Assembly: GCA_014323965.1 (NCBI GenBank)
Contig: JACONB010000035.1
Location: 1-17,007, forward strand
DNA: 17,007 nt
From: Prochloron sp. SP5CPC1
GTDB lineage: Bacteria > Cyanobacteriota > Cyanobacteriia > Cyanobacteriales > Prochloraceae
Direction: 5' to 3'
Shown here: one piece after another, positions 14,144-17,007 of the stretch
How the letters are laid out: each line of letters begins with the position of its first letter
Numbering within the stretch: position 1 is the stretch's first letter
The notes under the pieces: model-generated
Told to the model about the DNA's origin: nothing
The model's input: only the letters and a program-made list of their open reading frames with translations
Database searches by the model: none
Position numbers and translations under genes: made by a program

Positions 14144-14995
14144 ATGCTCAAGAAGATTTTATATGCCGATGCTGGAGTCGGTAATTCCCAAGAAATGTTC
14201 CAGGTGCTGATGGATTTGCCTGCTATCCAAAGCGCTAGTATTACCATTTTGCATGTTGTCTCTGAGCAAATTAGCGCCGATGCAGTGGCGACTAAGTGGG
14301 AAGAAGGGGGCAAAATGTTGGCAGGGCTGATTGAGAAATTAAACCTAGACACCCATCGGGTGACTACTATGCTGCGTCAAGGAGAACCGAAAGATACTGT
14401 ACGTCAGGTAGCGGCAGAAATAGATGCGGACTTGATTATTATGGGTTCGCGAGGATTGAAGCGTTTGGAAGCGATTTTGGGCAATTCTGTCAGTCAATAT
14501 GTCTTTCAACTCACAAACCGCCCTATGTTGTTGGTTAAGGAGGATAATTACGTCAAAAAAATAAAGCGGATCATGGTGGCTATGGATAAATCCCCGGCTG
14601 CCCAATATGCTTTAGAATTAGCTATTTATTTGCTGCGAGGTTACCCAGAAGGGGAACTGGTGCTGAGTCGGATTAACCCGGATCTGAAACCAGAATTACT
14701 GCCCCTGTCTCGGATCGAAATCGACAACAATCCTATCTTAGCTCCTGCTGCTGCTCAGGCGAAAAGGCAGGGGGTTAAATGCCGCTCCATTGTCACTGGG
14801 GGGCGACCTGCGGCAGAAATCTGCAATTTGGCCGAGGAGTATAATATTGATTTATTATTGATCGGTTCTCCAGAACGCCGTCCTTCCATTGCCAGAAGCT
14901 TACCGGATCTGGATCGATTGTTGGGAACTTCCCTGTCTGACTACGTCCGAGTCAACTCTCCCTGTCCGGTTTTGTTAGCCCGGACTGATCGGTAA
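14144..14995 (+). CDS. tandem-domain universal stress protein
   Basis: 283 residues holding two UspA-like domains. Domain 1 (1-133) starts KKILYADAGVGNS and has ADLIIMGSRGLKRLEAILGN followed by SVSQYVF, close to the ATP-binding pattern but with one residue less before G-x-S. It ends RPMLLVKED. Domain 2 (about 138-283) starts KRIMVAMDKSPAA and has LLLIGSPERR, a loop that departs from the G-x2-G pattern, then LLGTSLSDYV and SPCPVLLARTD. Domain 2 is therefore less likely to bind nucleotide, as is common in tandem forms. The ATG at 14144 has no strong ribosome-binding site; AAGGAA lies about 26 bases upstream. The gene is complete; the FAAL frame opens 12 bases after its stop codon. The FAAL gene may be co-transcribed with it. 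Confidence 0.9.
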   Translation: MLKKILYADAGVGNSQEMFQVLMDLPAIQSASITILHVVSEQISADAVATKWEEGGKMLAGLIEKLNLDTHRVTTMLRQGEPKDTVRQVAAEIDADLIIMGSRGLKRLEAILGNSVSQYVFQLTNRPMLLVKEDNYVKKIKRIMVAMDKSPAAQYALELAIYLLRGYPEGELVLSRINPDLKPELLPLSRIEIDNNPILAPAAAQAKRQGVKCRSIVTGGRPAAEICNLAEEYNIDLLLIGSPERRPSIARSLPDLDRLLGTSLSDYVRVNSPCPVLLARTDR

Positions 14996-15001
14996 CTGTT
15001 G

Positions 15002-15046
15002 TAGTTGAGGGGCGCAAGGTTTGCGCCCTGGTGATTCCCTCAACTA
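15002..15046. repeat. compound hairpin spanning the FAAL gene's 5' boundary
   Basis: TAGTTGAGG (15002-15010) pairs with CCTCAACTA (15038-15046). Inside, GGCGCAA (15011-15017) pairs with TTGCGCC (15021-15027) around a GGT loop. A 10-base asymmetric bulge separates the inner and outer stems. There is no T run after it, so it is not a classical terminator. It coincides with the point where the expected N-terminal coding sequence of the FAAL is missing. Confidence 0.6.
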
Positions 15047-17007
15047 TAAGGAACTGGATAGACGAGCACGGGCGATCGCTTCCCGGCTACAAGACTATAA
15101 GATGGTCCCTGGTGGGGAACGTGCTTTGCTTCTCTATCCACCGGGATTAGATTTTATTGCGGCTTTCTTCGGCTGTTTATATGCAGGAGTAGTAGCGGTA
15201 CCTGCATATCCACCTAGAAGAAATCGCTCCATAAAGCGTCTGGAAAGTATAGTCAGAGACGCACAAGCAAAATTTTCCCTCACTACAGCTTCATGGGAGA
15301 AGAATATAAAAAGTCGCTTCCTCTCTAGTGGAATAAAGGGAGTGGAGTTTCTGAGTACGGATACAGTTGGGGATAATCGAGGGGATGAATGGAGCAAACC
15401 AGCCGTCACAGATGATACTCTCGCTTTCCTCCAATACACTAGCGGTTCCACGGGGAAACCAAAAGGGGTGATGATCACTCATGGGAATTTAGTCCACAAC
15501 TCATCCCTAATCAAACAATTTTTTCAACACTCTCCTGACTCTGTAGCTGTTTCTTGGTTACCCCCCTACCACGATATGGGATTGATTGGGGGCATTATAG
15601 CACCAGTGTATATAGGTAATTCTACAGTGCTCATGTCTCCCGTCTCCTTTCTTCAACATCCTCTACGGTGGTTGGAGGCGATTTCTCATTACAAGGCTAC
15701 TACTAGTGGTGGTCCGAATTTCGCCTACGAACTTTGCTTCAATCAAGTTATTGCACAACCAAATAAGCTCCAAGGACTGGATCTGAGCAGTTGGGAATTA
15801 GCTTTTACAGGAGCTGAACCTGTTCGCGCTGCAACTCTGGAACGGTTTGCTGCTACCTTCGGAGATTGTGGCTTTCGTAAAGAGGCTTTTTACCCCTGCT
15901 ATGGTATGGCGGAAACCACTCTGATAGTTTCCGGGGATCTGAAAGAGGCTGATCCAGTTGTGAAAAGAGTCTCTTCAGGAGCACTTAAAGAAAATAAGGT
16001 TGTTCCGGGTCATATTTCAGATGAGGATGTGCAAACCTTTGTAGGTTGCGGCAAAACTGCACCGGATCAGGAAATTGTTATTGTCAATCCAGATACTTTC
16101 AGTCCCTGTTCCGACTCTGATATAGGGGAAATCTGGGTTAAAGGCAAAAGTGTAGCGGTGGGGTATTGGGAAAAACCAGAGCAGACGAAGGAAACTTTCC
16201 GAGGGCACTTAAGGGGAGGGGATGGGAGTTATCTGCGCACAGGGGACTTGGGGTTTTTGGCTGATGGAGAACTTTTCGTCACAGGTCGGATCAAGGATTT
16301 GATTATTATTAGGGGGAGAAATCACTATCCCCAAGATATCGAATTAACTGTAGAAAATAGCAATCCTGCTTTACTTCCTAATTGCTGCGCTGCTTTTGCA
16401 GTGGAGGTGTTAGGAGAAGAACAGTTAGGGATCGCAGTTGAAGTAAAGCGCACTTATCTACGGAAACTGGACTCAGAATCAGTTATTAATGCTATTCGCA
16501 CGAATGTAGTAAAACACCACGAAGTGCAACCTGTTGCAGTACTGCTACTGAAAACTGGTAGTATTCCGAAAACCTCCAGTGGGAAAATTCAGCGTCATGC
16601 TTGTAAAGCTGGGTTCATAGAGGGAAGTATGAATGTAATAGCAGAGTGGAAGGAAAACTCGGAAACTGGGAACGAGGAGGAGAAAACTGAGAATAGAGAG
16701 ACTATAAGAGCGCAGGAACTTGCACCCCTAAACCTTACTCGGGAAAGCAGTTCTATTGAAAATTGGTTAATAAAGCATATATCACGGAAAGTGGGGATTT
16801 CTCCAGAATCAGTGGATGTAAATTACCCTTTTGCTAGCTATGGATTAGATTCTATGGCAGCAGTACGGCTGTCTGGGGAACTGGAAGACTGGTTAGGATG
16901 TAAAATAGCTCCTACTCTGGCTTATGATTACCCCACTATTGCTAGTTTGGCCAACTATTTGGCAAAACTGACAGGAAAAACTTCTCCAACACCCAACACC
17001 CAACACC
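15021..17007 (+). CDS. fatty acyl-AMP ligase fused to an acyl carrier domain (megasynthase loading module), partial
   Basis: The frame is open from just after a TGA (15006-15008) to the right edge. It encodes a FAAL: YPPGLDFIAAFFGCLYAG, the ATP loop YTSGSTGKPKGV (near residue 139 counted from 15021), the FAAL-type WLPPYHDMGLIGG, YGMAETTL, YLRTGDLGFL, and GRIKDLIIIRGRNHYPQDIE; the catalytic lysine stands in KTSSGKIQRH. An acidic linker follows, then an acyl carrier domain with YGLDSMAAV, Ser about 611 being the phosphopantetheine site. FAALs activate fatty acids as acyl-AMP and hand them to the carrier domain; such modules open lipopeptide, polyketide and olefin-synthase assembly lines. The head of the protein, usually about 30-40 residues before LNYKELDRRARAIA, is missing. 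No ATG exists before 15102. TTG at 15021, 8 bases after AGGGG, is the best start; a truncated pseudogene is the alternative. Confidence 0.85.
   Translation, partial: MRPGDSLNYKELDRRARAIASRLQDYKMVPGGERALLLYPPGLDFIAAFFGCLYAGVVAVPAYPPRRNRSIKRLESIVRDAQAKFSLTTASWEKNIKSRFLSSGIKGVEFLSTDTVGDNRGDEWSKPAVTDDTLAFLQYTSGSTGKPKGVMITHGNLVHNSSLIKQFFQHSPDSVAVSWLPPYHDMGLIGGIIAPVYIGNSTVLMSPVSFLQHPLRWLEAISHYKATTSGGPNFAYELCFNQVIAQPNKLQGLDLSSWELAFTGAEPVRAATLERFAATFGDCGFRKEAFYPCYGMAETTLIVSGDLKEADPVVKRVSSGALKENKVVPGHISDEDVQTFVGCGKTAPDQEIVIVNPDTFSPCSDSDIGEIWVKGKSVAVGYWEKPEQTKETFRGHLRGGDGSYLRTGDLGFLADGELFVTGRIKDLIIIRGRNHYPQDIELTVENSNPALLPNCCAAFAVEVLGEEQLGIAVEVKRTYLRKLDSESVINAIRTNVVKHHEVQPVAVLLLKTGSIPKTSSGKIQRHACKAGFIEGSMNVIAEWKENSETGNEEEKTENRETIRAQELAPLNLTRESSSIENWLIKHISRKVGISPESVDVNYPFASYGLDSMAAVRLSGELEDWLGCKIAPTLAYDYPTIASLANYLAKLTGKTSPTPNTQH
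15072..15079. repeat. HIP1 site (within the FAAL gene)
   Basis: An intact GCGATCGC at the codons for the RAIAS segment near the start of the FAAL domain. Confidence 0.9.
16986..17006 (+). repeat. heptanucleotide tandem repeat CCAACAC x3, running off the window
   Basis: Three perfect copies of CCAACAC, plus the next C, lie in the linker after the acyl carrier domain, read as SPTPNTQH. Because the unit is 7 bases, each gain or loss of a copy would shift the frame. The array continues past the right edge, so its size is unknown. Confidence 0.8.

Noticed and set aside
15002..15046. Reading the compound hairpin as the terminator of the tandem stress protein
   Set aside because: No T run follows either arm on the plus strand, and the FAAL frame begins within it.
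1..17007. CRISPR arrays, tRNA genes, transposases, prophage or defence systems
   Set aside because: No regularly spaced repeats, cloverleaf-like segments or recognisable recombinase, nuclease-toxin or phage proteins were found; Uma2 alone, and broken, is not evidence of a defence system.

Overview
The window looks like cyanobacterial chromosome. The protein families are cyanobacterial in flavour: DUF1997, DUF4079, Uma2, a CHASE2 adenylyl cyclase, a carotenoid oxygenase and a FAAL-ACP loading module. The HIP1 octamer GCGATCGC occurs five times intact (1632, 5870, 8407, 13297, 15072), far more often than chance would give in 17 kb. No tRNA, rRNA, CRISPR array, transposase or phage gene was recognised. 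Mid-range GC and the natural-product gene fit a filamentous genus, but the genus cannot be named from sequence alone.

Layout, left to right. 1-359 holds no recognisable gene. 360-1022 (-) is an NAD(P)-binding atypical SDR. 1051-1751 (-) is a Uma2-family gene broken by an internal deletion. 1836-2564 (+) is a DUF1997 gene interrupted by a 33-bp palindromic insertion. 2573-3034 (-) is a DUF4079 membrane protein. 3152-4700 (-) is an S1-type serine protease whose signal peptide has been cut out of frame by a 52-bp palindromic insertion. 4763-4870 (-) is a possible 35-residue membrane peptide. 6755-5155 (-) looks like an operon of two unknown genes, translationally coupled, followed by ylqF/rbgA. 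6805-7233 (-) is a universal stress protein, divergent from pgk (7396-8601, +). 8838-10340 (+) is an orphan sensor histidine kinase whose 3' end runs antisense into a glycosyltransferase ghost (10265-10497, -). 10506-11891 (-) is a carotenoid oxygenase that appears to lack about 27 residues. It is divergent from a CHASE2 class III nucleotide cyclase (12012-13928, +). A tandem universal stress protein follows (14144-14995, +). From about 15021 to beyond the right edge runs a fatty acyl-AMP ligase fused to an acyl carrier domain, the start of a polyketide/peptide-type or olefin-type megasynthase, with its usual N-terminus missing.

The main theme is gene decay by small events next to ordinary housekeeping genes. 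Two independent insertions, in DUF1997 and in the protease, each split what reads back as a perfect HIP1 site. Each insert carries a hairpin bounded by GATC on both sides plus a short extra segment on one side. Removing either insert restores an uninterrupted frame. This suggests a small non-coding palindromic element with a preference for HIP1/GATC sites, and it is the most interesting observation here. The Uma2 deletion, the 5-bp duplication in the glycosyltransferase, the shortened carotenoid oxygenase and the beheaded FAAL add to the picture of a plastic, eroding neighbourhood.

Functionally the genes do not form one pathway. They cover redox metabolism (SDR, carotenoid cleavage), glycolysis/Calvin cycle (pgk), ribosome assembly (ylqF), signalling (histidine kinase, cyclase, stress proteins) and the entry to a lipid-derived natural product (FAAL-ACP).
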